DNA from: Acanthococcus lagerstroemiae
Taxonomy: Eukaryota; Arthropoda; Insecta; Hemiptera; Eriococcidae
DNA length: 64,000 nt
NCBI GenBank assembly: GCA_031841125.1
Contig: CM063114.1
Span: forward strand, 43,359,574-43,423,573
Reading direction: 5' to 3'
The translations under genes were made by a program, and so were the position numbers. Shown piece after piece: positions 1-11,083 of the stretch (its first letter is position 1; every line of letters starts with the position of its first letter). The notes under the pieces are model-generated. The model was given only the letters and a program-made list of their open reading frames with translations, made no database searches and had not been told where the DNA came from.

Positions 1-215
1 TATATAAAACCCCACTCCTCTGTATCCTTTAGTTTGCCCGAAATGGTAGAAGGAGTACCCCCATTTATCTTCTTCACCAAATTTTCCCCATTTTTCCTTA
101 TCTCCGAAAGTGCTATAATGTCCCATTTTATATTTCTACATAATGTTATTTTCGAATTCATAAATTCTCTCGTTGGCCACCAGTCCCCTGCAGTTATAAT
201 ACAGAAGGTTTAATC
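1..215 (-). pseudogene. RTE-like LINE endonuclease, N-terminal part
   Basis: Read on the minus strand this stretch gives the start of an apurinic-type endonuclease domain of the kind found in RTE-like LINEs. A YYNCRGLVANERIYEFEN segment is followed by WDIIALSEIRKNGENL, and near the window edge by a GYRGVGF-like segment. The second motif is the family signature around the catalytic Glu. An in-frame stop and a frame change separate the two segments, so it is a pseudogene. The enzyme would nick target DNA to prime reverse transcription. The remainder lies outside the window. The upstream ORF1 remnant (about 600-905) is on the same strand and in the expected order. Confidence 0.7.
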
Positions 216-599
216 TAGTTTTTGTTCCGCTGTCCGAGAAAAAATTTTGTTTTTTGTTTGATCCCCCCTCCCTTTCTTGAACTGGACGCCAAGGAGATAT
301 TTGGGGACTTTGGTGTCGAGTTTTCCTCCCCTCTTTTTAAACGAAGACTATTTTTGTCGTTGTAGGGGGCAATGCAGCTTACTCCTCCCGTAGTTGCTGC
401 TGACTGTATTGGGAAGAGGATGGAGTCCCGGTGAGACCTACCTCTCGTGACGCTTACCCGTTATCTACCGTTCGGTTTTTCTGCCCTGTGGAAGCTGTCC
501 AACGTCGTTTGAAGCTGTTGCGAGGAGCCAGACAGCGAGTTTCTCGTGATGTAAGGTTTTTTTTTGGTGTTGCCTACATCCATCACTCTTGATTCCCGA

Positions 600-905
600 G
601 GGCTGCATATCTCCTTGGACCCGACTGAGGTTTCTCTCTGAATTCGTTTAGGTTCTCTCTCCTTCTGATTTTCTTAGCCGGATCACCCTCGGACCTTTTG
701 ACAAACAGATCTCCATTCCTTGTCCATAAGAACTGTATCCGGTTTTCTCTCTTTAATTGTTTGGCTTCCTTCAGTAGCAGCTTGGTGGCGCCCGTTAGGT
801 GCTCGACGATATAGATCGGCCTGAATATTGAGACGCTTCCTCTTGGCTCGTTTTACTAGTTCTGTCTTGGTATCGTTTCGTTAGAACTTAACCACTATGT
901 CTGGA
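600..905 (-). pseudogene. LINE ORF1 remnant with baculovirus-FP-like C-terminal domain
   Basis: The minus-strand translation shows a VVKF segment, then a basic AKRKRLNIQAD stretch, a frame change, IYIVEHLTGATKLLLKEA, and NRIQFLWTRNGDLFVKRSEG. This order and spacing (EHLT then WTRNG then a basic tail) matches the FP-type C-terminal domain seen in ORF1 proteins of some insect LINEs. Such proteins bind the element RNA. At least one frameshift and one stop disrupt it. It precedes the endonuclease remnant at the window start with about 380 bp of degraded sequence in between, so both probably belong to one element. The clade assignment is an inference. Confidence 0.55.
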
Positions 906-917
906 GTCCCTTTTTTC

Positions 918-1521
918 TTCGTTAAATAAATAATTATGATTTCGAGTTTTCCTTTCTTCCAGACTTTGAGACAATAACCGAGTTCAAGAGACAGACATTT
1001 CAAGTTTTTGATATTTGTTGGTGATTATTGTACGAGGGCTACCTCACGCAGTAGACAGATAAGTTTCCTCCATTCTTTCGACTTATTCTCCGGCATTCTT
1101 TTTTTATATTCCTGACCTACAAATTTCAACATCTGCTTGTATGTGAGATACCGGGATCTGAATTTGTTAATGTTTTTAGTAACAGTAGCTCGTTCAAATC
1201 TTGGAAAAGGTGTTTGTTATTGTTTCTTTTCAGAGCCTTTAAACTGATTTCCAGTTGCTCAAGCTATCTGGTCCACCACTGGCTTTTTTTATTCGATTTT
1301 TCTCTGCTTCCATCCGCCATGTCAGTCAACAGTTCATTTACAGCTACATTGCTCAAGCTATCTGGTCCAACACTGGCTTTTTTAATTCGATTTTTCTCTG
1401 CTTCTATCCGCCATGTCAGTCAACAGTTCATTTAAAGCTACAATTTTATCATCAAGTTCTTCAGTAGAGGTACATGCCTGAATGTCGTCTACAATGTGAA
1501 GAATACCTGTTTTATTTTTGT
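918..1521 (-). mobile_element. LINE fragment (copy 1), endonuclease-RT linker region
   Basis: This is homologous over roughly 500 bp to 3587-4090 on the same strand. Minus-strand translation gives the linker between endonuclease and reverse transcriptase (TSTEELDDKIVALNELLTD in copy 2). It carries an internal tandem duplication of 94 bp that copy 2 lacks. The left edge shares a short ataaataattatgatttcg junction with copy 2. The right edge stops exactly where the plus-strand RTE element starts. Confidence 0.6.
1255..1442. repeat. 94-bp tandem duplication inside LINE fragment
   Basis: Two adjacent units, 1255-1348 and 1349-1442, both start ttgctcaagctatctggtcc and run through a cgccatgtcagtcaacag segment. 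They differ at only a few bases. The homologous fragment near 3900 has a single unit, so the duplication happened after the copies separated. The open frames here are products of this duplication. Confidence 0.85.
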
Positions 1522-3586
1522 GGAGGCGAATGATTCCCTAACAGAGACACTACGAAAATACAACTTCTGGAGATCGGAGGGAGTCCAGTGTCAGTATGAT
1601 ATATACTTATTAAGGCCCTGCAGGAGACTCTCCAACTCGTAGGTGAAAAGAAAAGAGGCGAAACAACCGACGACATAATAAGTAAAGAAACCAAAATTAT
1701 CATGCAAAAAAGGGTGGAGCTGAGAGCTAAAGACAGAAGGTCCAGGGTTTGATAATATAGAGCTGAGCGAACTGAACAAACTAATCAGGAAGAGAGTAAA
1801 GCAGAGTTGAAGAAACACAGAGAAGAACAAACTAGGATGATCATTGAAGATTGTTGGTCAACGAAAAACGAGAAAAAAGCGCTAAGCAGCGGAACTCTTC
1901 TACTCTCGAAGATGGTGATAGATCAGAATACTATGATATAAAATCGAGAAGGTATAGAAGAGGCAGTCACAGAGTTCTACCAGAATCTGTATAACGATCC
2001 TACATCTGTCCTCCCAACTTCAGATGTAAAGACAGAAAAGTGGAGATCGCCTAATAAAACAGAGGACCAAGTTCCAACAATTTCGAAAGAGGAAACCTTG
2101 AAGGCTGTAACAAATTCGAAAATAGGCAAAGCCCCAGGACCCGATAAAATAGATAACGAAACTCTGAAAATCTTGGCAGAAGCTATAACCCATCCATTGA
2201 CAGAAATATTCAACAGAAGTTTAAAAGAAAAAAACACACCGCTTCAATGGCGTGTAGCAGAAATAATCCTCTAGCATAAAAAGACGGATAGATCTAATAT
2301 CAATAACTACCGACCAATTAGTCTAACCTCAAATGTAAGCAAAATCTTTTTCAAAGTTATAAAAGAAATTATATACAAAATATTGGACGAACATCAACCA
2401 CTTAAACAGGCAGAGTTCAGAAGGAACCAAGCGACATGTGATCATATATACGTACTAAACCAGGTGTTGGAGAGGGCACGAGAGTACAACTTCCACGTGT
2501 ACCTAGCCTTCATCGACTTCAACAAGGCCTTCGACACCATCTTTCACGACAAAATGTGGATGGCCCTGGAAAAACAGGGGGTCCACCTGAACTTCATAAA
2601 AATTTTGAGCAACTTCAACGAAAATTCGACGGCGTATAAAAAAACTGACAAAAAGGACAGGGAGTTCAAAATTCCAAGGGGGTTAAGCAGGGCGACCCGC
2701 TCTCTCCGAATATCTTTAACCGCGTGTTAGAGCAGGCGTTCTGCAACCTACAATGGGACAAAAAAGGTTTGAAAGTGAATGGTGAGTATTTGAATAATTT
2801 AAGGTTTGCGGACGACATTGTGCTGCTGGGGAGGAGCCTACAGGAATTGAAAGAAATGATATTGGAACTCGGCAGAGAGTGCTCGGAGATAGGGTTAACA
2901 ATGAATGCCGCAAAAACAAAAATCATGTCATCGGATGAATCGGTAGTTGGGATCCAGACCGACAAACTCGTGATAAGTAAAGTCCCGGAGTACACTTACC
3001 TCGGTTAACGGATGTCGATGGAAAATAAAATGAACACAGAAATAGGCCTGCGTATTGCGAATGGGTGGAAAGCCTTCTGGGCCCAAAAACATATATTTAA
3101 GAGTAAAATGAAGATATCGACCAAGGTAAGAGTACTCCAGAGCTGTGTGATCCCGGTCCTCACGTACGGGGCCCAGACCTGGGCCATGCCCAAGAAAAAC
3201 ATCACAAGAATAAAAACAACACAATACTCCATGTTACGCAGTATCCTAGGTATCTCCCTCAAAGATAAGGTGAGAAAAGAAAAAATTATGAAGGAAAATA
3301 AGATGGTGGATATTGGGTACATAATCAAAAAATTCAAATTCAAATTTACGGGCCACGTGGCCAGGGAGGGAACCCGGAAATGGGGTACAGGCTGTCGGTG
3401 TGGACCCTCTATGATAGTAAAAGAAAAAGAGGACGCCCCCATCAGGTGGCGGGACAAACTGGTTGCAGGAGTCGACACAGGTTGGATGGGAGTGGCTAAA
3501 AATAGATCAAGATGGAAAAGGGTGGTGGAGACCAATGCGCAAAACTGGGCAGGTTAATTAAGCGTCGGTCGGCCGTTAACCCAGGT
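1522..3586 (+). mobile_element. RTE-like LINE, 5'-truncated, inactivated
   Basis: The plus strand encodes the linker (DDIISKET, IELSELNKLIRKRV), RT finger motifs (KIGKAPGPDKIDNETLKIL, then NINNYRPISLTSNVSKIF), the palm (YLAFIDFNKAFDTI, then catalytic FADDIVLLG) and the C-terminal part (TYGAQTWAMPKK, IRWRDKLVAGVDTGWM, RWKRVVETNAQNWAG). This order and the RWRD...W end are typical of RTE/BovB-like elements. Stops interrupt it near 2271 and at 3006-3008, and the frame changes near 2700. The 3' end is a short taaataaataaata tail. The endonuclease is missing, consistent with 5' truncation at insertion. It lies between two copies of a minus-strand LINE fragment, but no clear target duplication was found. 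Confidence 0.8.
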
Positions 3587-4330
3587 TAAATAAATAAATA
3601 ATTATGATTTCGAGTTTAATAACTGAGTTCAAGAAACAGACATTTTAAGTTTTGATATTTGTTGATGATTATTGTACGAGGGCTACCTCACGCAGTAGAC
3701 AGATAAGTTTCCTCCATTCTTTCGACTTATTCTCCGGTATTCTTTTTTTATATTCCTGACCTACAAATTTCAACATCTGCTTGTATGTGAGATACCGGGA
3801 TCTGAACTTGTTAATGTTTTTAGTAACAGTAGCTCGTTCAAATTTTGGAGAGTGTTTGTTAGTGTTTCTTTTCAGAGCCTTTAAACTGTTTTCCAGTTGC
3901 TCAAGCTCTCCGGTCCACCACTGACTTTTTGTATTTGATTTTTTCTCTGCTTCCGTCCGCCATGTCAGTCAACAGTTCATTTAAAGCAACAATTTTATCA
4001 TCAAGTTCTTCAGTAGAGGTACATGCCTGAATGTCGTTTACAATGTTGGGAATATCTGTTTTATTTTTGTCAATTTCAATTTTGAATTTTGCATCGTTTA
4101 AAGTATACCTTTTCTCCTGCGTTATTAGGATATTCTCAGCGTGCAATTCGCAGTCAACTTGTGAATGATTGCTCAAGGTGGTATTACTGATTTTGATTTT
4201 CCCAATTCTATTGCTAAGAGTCGGCTGGACGATCACTCGTATGATAGGGAGCCATTTTCGACATAATACGAAAATTCGAATAATTGAGGTCCGGATAATC
4301 GAGGTTCTTCTGCAGTTTCTATTCATTTTC
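3587..4330 (-). mobile_element. LINE fragment (copy 2), endonuclease end and linker
   Basis: Minus-strand translation from about 4326 includes TTLSNHSQVDCELHAENIL, resembling the S-D-H region that closes LINE endonucleases (here SNH). It continues with DIPNIVNDIQACTSTEELDD and, after a frame change, a WWTGELEQLENSLKALKRN segment. The WW..EL..L pattern is typical of the linker in R1/Jockey-type LINEs. The clade is uncertain. It is partly duplicated at 918-1521, with the RTE element in between. Confidence 0.6.
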
Positions 4331-5499
4331 TATATCCGAGCTTCAATTTTTGTCTTCTCTTTGGATGCCAGTTGAGTTGGATCAAGCATATAGCCAGCGA
4401 ACGGATGGATGTGCTCTGGCACATTCACTCATCTAGTTTCCAAAAGACGAAACATTTCCCACGTACATTTATCGTTTTTCCGGAGTGAAACAGACATTTT
4501 ATAAAACAAAAGGCAGTGACTGGAAGGAAAAATTACAAAAAAACAATTAATGAGCACAGCTATTTTCAAAGGTCTAGTTACGTATCTAAGTCGGACCATA
4601 AGAATTCGAATACGGCAGCTATGCGATCGAGTCAACGAGAGCGTGGATTTTCGCGGATGACGGAAAAAGGAAGACATCCGTCGAAGCGACTGGGTAATTT
4701 AAGGATATAAATTATGGTTGCCACTGTTCCGCGTTAACGATTCCTCAGAGAAATTCGCAGTCATGGTAAATAGAAAAACCTCGCTAACACTCGGGTTAGG
4801 TAACACGCTCAGGAGCTGTTAAACGAAACTGAATTATCTCGGATGGGAAATCTCAGAAATGTTATATAATATAAATTTTTGTTTATTTTTACGATCGCGT
4901 TTATGAGGCCAGGCCCTGAGGATACTAAAAAGGGAATGTTTTGTGGCGCACTATCTGAATATTTATTTAAAAGATTTTACGAGACTCCGGTATTCTTTCC
5001 GGGCTGGCGTGTTGCGTGAAAAACGCGCGTACATTTGAATTTATCTCGAGAGATAGTAACTACAAGCTATGCACGCTCGCCAGCGCTGTTCGGCGAGAAT
5101 CAAAATATTTTTCCGGCACAAATTTTAATACCCTCTGCCATCGGTGCAAATGCGAAACAGATCGCCAAAAAGGTTCTGCCCGTTTCTCCGACTAAATGTG
5201 GGGACGAAATATCACAATTTGAGACCCATTTTAAAAGTCAAGTCAGCGACACGAGGAGCTATGCAGCAGCATTGCGACTCCGGATTCAGCCTGGAAAACG
5301 TAGGGAGGCTTGGAGATTAGGGTGGTTCAAAAAACATACTTTTTCAAAAAGTAGCACACTTAATTTAGTACCGAACACAGGGTAACTTTGCTCAATTTTT
5401 TTTGTATTTTCAAATTTTGACGCACTCTACGGACCGCGAAAATTGGGTCAGAGAACCGGAATATTTTTTGTAATTTTGGGTAAGAATATGTGAGGCAGA
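4331..5499. other. Unassigned sequence with no recognisable gene
   Basis: CpG-containing, low-repeat DNA. The longest open frame is 116 codons on the plus strand at 5035-5385. I do not recognise its product; it lacks a domain, signal peptide or splice context that would support it. The interval may be single-copy host DNA. No RNA gene or repeat unit was seen. Confidence 0.4.
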
Positions 5500-5720
5500 A
5501 AAAAGCCGAACCATTTCGATTCAAGAAGAAACCCAAATCGAAGAATTAATCACCGACTACAAAATCAAAACCGCCCAAGCGGGCCAAGAGGACCAAAGAG
5601 AGGTCAATACAGAGATACAAGAGGAACTGTCATAAACGGAAGGCGAGAACTCTGCAGAGGGGAAGAGAACAATCGAGGAAGTAGTCCAAAACAGAAAAAC
5701 AGAAGGAATTCGGAAGATAC
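5500..5720 (+). pseudogene. Possible LINE ORF1 coiled-coil fragment
   Basis: A plus-strand frame reads EETQIEELITDYKIKTAQAG then, after a stop, a Glu/Lys-rich TIEEVVQNRKTEGIRKIL segment. The composition (charged, helical) resembles coiled-coil parts of LINE ORF1 or the linker of RTE elements. No diagnostic motif is present. The match is weak and ordinary decayed sequence is a fair alternative. Confidence 0.25.
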
Positions 5721-5840
5721 TGAATACTCGTAAGTAAGAATTTATGAAGCCGGGAATTCGGAGAGCAACCTAAATAGCGCAATCAAAATTTATCTACAAA
5801 TAGTACATGTATTGAAACCTTTTTTAAATATTTTTTCTAA

Positions 5841-6168
5841 TCAAAGCCTCAAACATGAAATTGCTTCTTTAGTTCCTCTATCTTTTCTTAACCCAAACTG
5901 ATCTTCTCCCACCCTCTGTTCCATTCCATTTTGTATTCTCTTACTTACTATCCTTGCTAGAATCTTTGATGCTTGTGAAAGTAAACTTATAGTACGATAA
6001 TCTTTATATTTGCTAGCTCCTGCTTTTTTAGGTATCATAAGTAGCCTGCATTTCTGGAAATCTATTGGAATTTCTCCTTCTTCTGCATTCTGCAAATTAA
6101 TTCATATAAATTTATTTGAATTACTTCTCCGGTATTCTTCAGTAACTCATTAGCAATGTCATCAACTC
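5841..6168 (-). pseudogene. LINE reverse transcriptase fragment (fingers)
   Basis: The minus strand reads LLKNTGEVIQINLYELICR and, after a frame change, IPIDFQKCRLLMIPKKAGAS, YKDYRTISLLSQASKILARI and GEDQFGLRKDRGTKEAI. These are the early conserved blocks of a LINE reverse transcriptase, ending before the catalytic palm. The upstream linker of the same element resumes on the far side of an insertion (6600-7290). The DYRTISL wording differs from the RTE copies in this window, so this is a separate family whose clade I cannot fix. Confidence 0.75.
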
Positions 6169-6595
6169 AGAGTAACCATTTGATCAGCTTTTTCCAGTTT
6201 AGGTCATATAAGGTTACTTTTGGTCATTTCCCCCAAAAAATGGTCATTCAAGTCACTTTTTGGGAAGTTTCTCCATTCAATTTCGGAAATTCTGCTGAAT
6301 ATGAAGAAATTTACTTTTCCCCCTTTATTTTGTGCTTTTACTGTACAGTGTAGATAAAATTGAAATTCAGTTTTCCGGCGGGTGGCCGCAAAAACGTCAG
6401 ACGCAACTCTAGCTAGTCAGTGGGGGGGGGGGGTGAAAATATATGATAACTAATAGTGTGTAAAGAGAGAACACAAAAAAGAAGACAAAAACTGTAGATG
6501 GTCTCCAATTCTGGTCGTTTTTTGGTCATTATTTTTCGTATTTCATACTATTTTCTTTTTTTTTTAATTTTGAGTGGTCACTAATTTTGTAATTC
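6169..6595. mobile_element. Insertion splitting a LINE, type unknown
   Basis: About 420 bp separate the linker and RT fingers of one minus-strand LINE. The block begins gagtaaccatttgatcag and ends near gagtggtcactaatttt, and holds a run of ten G and several tggtcat words. No convincing terminal inverted repeat or target duplication was found. It may be a diverged MITE or a replaced segment. Confidence 0.4.
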
Positions 6596-6599
6596 ATGT

Positions 6600-7290
6600 A
6601 AATGTTTAAAAATTTTACTTCTACAACTTTTTAGCAATTTCAGCTCTTTCTGCTCTGCTTTCTGTCATTTCTTTCAGAGCTCTATTAAATTCTGATCTCA
6701 AAATAGGATCTGCTCTTTCTGCATTCTTCACACTTATCATCTCTTTCCATACATTTACTTATACTTGCTCCATTCTTATACAGTTTCTTAATATCTCTCC
6801 CGTTCATTTGACTTTATTTTTTTTAGAGGCTAATAATTTTTCTCTTTCAGCTTTCATTTGTGTCTCAATTTCCTGGCAGTTCTGATTAATCCATTTTTCT
6901 TTAGCCTTCTTATATTCTTTCTTTATTTGATTTCCTGAAACATTATATTTTGCCTTACTTTCTCCATCATTAGCATGTTTTTACTTTTTTCTTTCTTCCA
7001 TTAAATGCAATATTTCACTTTTCATCCATCGTTCCTGTTATTTGATTACATATTTCTTTCCTTGCTACCAAATTTATTGTGTTTTTTTTTTTTACTCTTT
7101 TTCAATATCATTTCCTTTCTTTGATTTACAAAGTTCTTCTGTTACTTCTTTTTGATATTCTTCTCTTGTCTTTATCTTTTTCAACAGCGCCAGATTCCAT
7201 TTGGTTTGTAATTTCTTCTTGTTCATCTTTTTAGATAATTTAAACCTACATTTCGTTACTACTAAACTGCGGACACTATCTACATCCGAT
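6600..7290 (-). pseudogene. LINE endonuclease end and linker
   Basis: The minus strand translates to a KCRFKLSKKMNKKKLQTKWN segment (end of the endonuclease), TREEYQKEVTEELCKSKKGN, INLVARKEICNQI, and the long helical NQIKKEYKKAKEKWINQNCQ stretch preceding the reverse transcriptase. Stops and frame changes occur. Together with 5841-6168 it forms one LINE interrupted by an insertion. Confidence 0.7.
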
Positions 7291-7361
7291 CATTGGTATA
7301 ATCCAATATTTGATTTTTACATATTTTTCTGGTTATAATAATCTATTTGATACCTCCTTTC

Positions 7362-7748
7362 TTCTCCGAACACAACAACTCTGTACCATCCTAGAGCTGC
7401 TGCGAACCTTCCGGCAGGGGTCACTCGCCGTCACAACCTTCCTGCTCACCACACGTACCAAGATGAGGAGGTGAGGGGTAAGTGAAGAGGAACCGCGTCC
7501 GGCCGTGGTACACTCGAATTCCAGGTTCATGCTGGGTGAGCATTGACCTCTGTCAGTAGGGGCCTAATGGTAGCTCTGGCAGGACAGCGCGGACCGGCAG
7601 TGGAACGACGAAATGGGGGCTCAGGTAGGCCTCAGTGCGTACCTCTGACCACTGATGCGATACTCGAAAGGGTAGTTTCCAGGGCCGGAAGTGCGGTGTC
7701 TGGGGAGGCACTTTGTCATGCGTGCATCACAATACGCTCCACCAAACC
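7362..7748 (+). mobile_element. R1-like LINE 3' end, copy 1
   Basis: This matches the 3' untranslated region of the R1-like element at 15945-16744, including cggtcagtagggg-type, gaaatgggggctc and actgatgcgatactcgaaag words. Its upstream part (aacaactctgtaccatccta) matches the copy at 32697-33184 on the opposite strand. It ends at ctccaccaaacc without a poly(A) tail. No target duplication was identified. The open frames here are incidental. Confidence 0.75.
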
Positions 7749-9324
7749 ATTTCCCCTGGTCCAATAGCTGCAGAAGGATTTGAGCACTAACGAAATAAAT
7801 TCCTGCCCAAAACACTAGCAAATAATCCTACACTCTTGAACTAAAAATCTGAAAGGGAAGAGGCTTACCATACGGACTTCTTTCAGGCATAGCTATTAGC
7901 TAGGGCATTTCGGACGTGTTGTGCACGCTCCCACGTAAATCCTGTTCGGTGAAACTTGGAGCAGAGCTAATTATGAAAATTAGTTTCAATTTTTCACTTC
8001 GGTTTCTGCTTTGTTTGAAAGAAATAAAAAAAGTTCGAGTGGAAAGCAAAGACGTGGTCACAAGGGCATTTGCACGAGTGGATAACCCCACGAAGAATAC
8101 TCGGTATTCGCGTTCAGCCGAGTGAGAAAAAAAAGTGTACCTACGTCACTAGCTAATAAACCGGAGCCACTCTAGACTGCTCTTTTAATTTCACATAACA
8201 GTTTTCCCGACTGCGGGCTCCGGCTGTCGTGTAAGTGAAGCTGTGAAGTGGTACATTCTGTTACGCTACCGTACACTCGACCGCGCCGTATCCTTCGACT
8301 TTTCTTCTCCCATAACGCCATTTCGCTCAAACTTCGGTAATTAGTTGAGTGTTCTTACGTTAACCCTTTGATTTCGATATACACCGCAGGGCCGCCAACC
8401 CGAATTCACGTGTTTCTGGAGCGAAAAACATTCGGACTTGCTCTCCCAAGAGGGGGAGGGAATGGGGAAGAAAAAAGAAATAAAAGTTATATAACGCTTG
8501 AAAGGAAACGTAAGCATAAACGAATAAGCAATTATTTTAAAAGTTTTTCCACTCCCACACCGGCGCCTACCAAAACGCATTAACGATTCGGCGCAGATCT
8601 AACTATTTCGAAGGTAATTAATCATTTCATTTATAACCTGTAAAAGAAGCTGGTTGACTTGAGAGGTGAACGCGGTGCGACTCGAAAGCGAGTCTTCGTC
8701 TTCCACCCCCCGGAATTCGTGTAATTTTCGCCACCGAAATGCTTCCGCAGAGGAAATTACGAGCCGAGAAGAGGACGCAGTTCTCGATTTGCTCGATTAT
8801 CATATGATTATTGCTGTCAGAATTATATTTTTATAATTTTCGCGACTCGCAAAACGGAAATTTAAATAAATTCGATATGGGAACACGGGGTGATCAGGAC
8901 ACTTTTTTTGCCATTTTCAATTATTCTTCTGGAAGATGAACATACGGCGGGATTTTACTTATAGGTACTCATTATAAAAGTCGAATATTTCTGGGGACAA
9001 TCTCTGCGTTGCTCGAGGTAGAGTTTAGCTGAGATTCTGTATTTATTTATCGAGAAAAAGCCATAAGTCATTTTCATTTATCATGTTGACAACAACGGCA
9101 ATGTCCTCTGATCTTCTTTAGCGTATGGATTTCTTTGTAGTTACAATGCCTGCTGCTTATAATTTTTTGTGAGTTACTACAGACTTTATAGAACTATTTC
9201 AGGATCTTGTTCAAAATACCATTCTTAGATACTGTCTCATGTTTCCCTTTCCACCATGGAAAAACAATGATCTGCGGTCTAAAGGTATTTCAAAATGTTC
9301 AAATTACCCCCTTTTTTTTCTTAC
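7749..9324. other. Unassigned sequence
   Basis: No gene, repeat unit or element terminus could be supported. The middle (about 8100-8900) is CpG-rich and free of obvious repeats, like other putative host islands in the window. Short open frames (60-80 codons) have no recognisable product. Confidence 0.4.
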
Positions 9325-10114
9325 TAGAGATGTCAACTCCCGTTCGCGAACAGGAACGCGTTCACAAATAGAGCACCTCCACAAACAAGAACAAAGTGAA
9401 CGCGTTCACATGAACAAGAAAGGGCAGGAACGCGTTGGTCTCATTTTGTGAACAAGAACGCAGAGAATGGAGAGAGGAATGACTACAGTCAGAGATGTCA
9501 ACTCCCGTTTGCAAACGAGAACATGTTACAAGAACGAAGTGAGCGCGTTCTTCTTCTCACATGAACAAGAAAGGGCAGGAACGCGTTCGTTTCATTTTGT
9601 GAATGAGAACTCACGAGAACGGAGAGAGGAATGACTACAGTCAGAGATGTCAACTTCCATTCACAAACGGGAACGCGTTCACAAACAAAGCACCACTACA
9701 AACGAGAACGAAGTGAACGCGTTCTCCTTCTCACATGAACAAGAAAGGGCAGGAACGCGTTGGTCTCATTTTGTGAACAAGAACGCAGAGAACAGAGAGA
9801 GGAATGACTACAGTCAGAGATGTCAACTCCCGTTTCCAAACAGGAACATGTTACAAGAACAAAGTGAACACGTTCATCTTCTCACATGAACGAGAAAGGG
9901 CAGGAACGCGTTCGTTTCATTTCGTGAACGAGAATGCACAGATTGGAGAGAGGAATGACTACAGTCAGAGATGTCAACTCCCATTTGCGAACAGGAACGC
10001 GTTCACAAATGAAGCACCTCCACAAACGAGAACGAAATGAACGCGTTCTTTTTCTCACATGAACAAGAACGGATGTGAACGCGTTCATATTTTCGGGGAA
10101 CGCTGACATCTCTG
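9325..10114. mobile_element. hAT-type non-autonomous element built of tandem units
   Basis: The left end reads tagagatgtcaactcccg and the right end gctgacatctctg, giving a terminal inverted repeat close to CAGAGATGTCARC. The 8 bp outside are tttcttac on the left and tttccttc on the right (6 of 8 match), as expected for hAT insertion. The interior is five head-to-tail units starting at 9325, 9490, 9642, 9815 and 9966, each beginning with the terminal motif. Units are rich in the perfect palindrome GAACGCGTTC and in gaacaagaacg words. No transposase frame is present. The superfamily is inferred from ends and duplication size only. Confidence 0.7.
9325..10114. repeat. Tandem array with alternating long and short units
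   Basis: Unit lengths by start positions are 165, 152, 173, 151 and 149 bp. The first and third, and the start of the fifth, carry an extra gcacctccacaaac-like segment that the second and fourth lack. The order is therefore long-short-long-short-long, a higher-order repeat. Confidence 0.8.
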
Positions 10115-10185
10115 TTTCCTTCAAGAATATACAGATATAGATATTTCAGAAGCATAATATATGCAGGTATGGATATTTCAACGGT

Positions 10186-10199
10186 ACAACGGTATACAT
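10186..10199. repeat. Target-site duplication, left copy
   Basis: The 14-mer acaacggtatacat occurs here and again at 10823-10836, immediately bounding the Jockey-like LINE. The perfect match dates the insertion as comparatively recent and fixes both element ends. Confidence 0.9.
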
Positions 10200-10822
10200 T
10201 TTTTTTTTAATTTTTTTTTTTTTTTTTTTTTAATGTATATTATTATTAAAATACATTGGCCAGTTGGCCCTTGAATTTTGGATAGTTACAATTATAGGTT
10301 TGTGGAAGTACTACATCATCATGTAGCCTTCCCTATGATTAAACATTAGTGTATTTCTAAAAGGTAATTAAAATTTATACAGCGTTATTGTTTCAATAGA
10401 TTAAATCATGGAAATGCAGTCGCTTAAGTCGTCGCGTAACTCTGGAATTACCGAGTAGGTTGATAGCTAGTGGGTTGTCGTGTCTCTCAAGTCTATTTGC
10501 ATGAGCTGTAGCTGCTTCTCGTATGGCTTTGTGGACGTATGGCATCTCCGTATAGGTGTGCAGCTGTTCGTGTTGTAAATAACGGTGCGCCAGTGATGAG
10601 GCTGAGTACTTTGTTTTGGAATATTTGTATCTTTCGTGCGGTGGATTTACGTGCTTGTCCCCATATTTGCGCCCCATACATCCACACTGGTTTAAGTATC
10701 ACTTTGTATAAGAGCAATTTGTTTTCAAGCGTTAGAGTGGAGTTTCGATTTAGTAGCCAATGCATTTTGGAGCGCTTAATTCTCAATTCAGCAGTCTTCT
10801 TATTGACATGAGCACGCATGTG
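10200..10822 (-). mobile_element. Jockey-like LINE, 5'-truncated 3' end
   Basis: The minus strand encodes the C-terminal region of a Jockey-type ORF2: MHWLLNRNSTLTLENKLLLY, then WMYGAQIWGQARKST, IQIFQNKVLSLITGAP, and in another frame RLERHDNPLAINLLGN and RRLKRLHFHDLIY. The L(S/T)LENKLLLYK and YG.Q.WG motifs are characteristic of the family. A frameshift separates the last part. The 3' end carries a poly(A)-like tail (T-run on the plus strand at 10200-10232) next to the left target duplication. The element is cut at its 5' end in the C-terminal coding region, the usual outcome of incomplete target-primed reverse transcription. Confidence 0.9.
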
Positions 10823-11083
10823 ACAACGGTATACATGTGGATATTTCGAAATTGTAAGCTTTATTGTTTAGTAATGGAGAACTCAGCGAAATTGAGAGGT
10901 TAGTCATCTCAGGAAATTTAATTTCCCTCCAAATCCCTATCTTCCTCCCGTGGAAAAGTTACGCATACTATGGATCTGTTTACATTTTATTTCAAGATGT
11001 ATTGCTAGAGTTCTGCGGCTCTATAGTGTTTGAGATTTGAAGCCTTCTTTCCAGAAATACGGTTGCGCCAATCTCGCATATGG

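Noticed and set aside
5035..5385. 116-codon frame as a gene
   Set aside because: No recognisable domain, splice sites or neighbour; kept only as a note in an unassigned interval.
9325..10114. CRISPR-like array
   Set aside because: The repeated parts make up nearly the whole unit, there are no unique spacers, and the block has transposon ends and a flanking duplication in an arthropod context.
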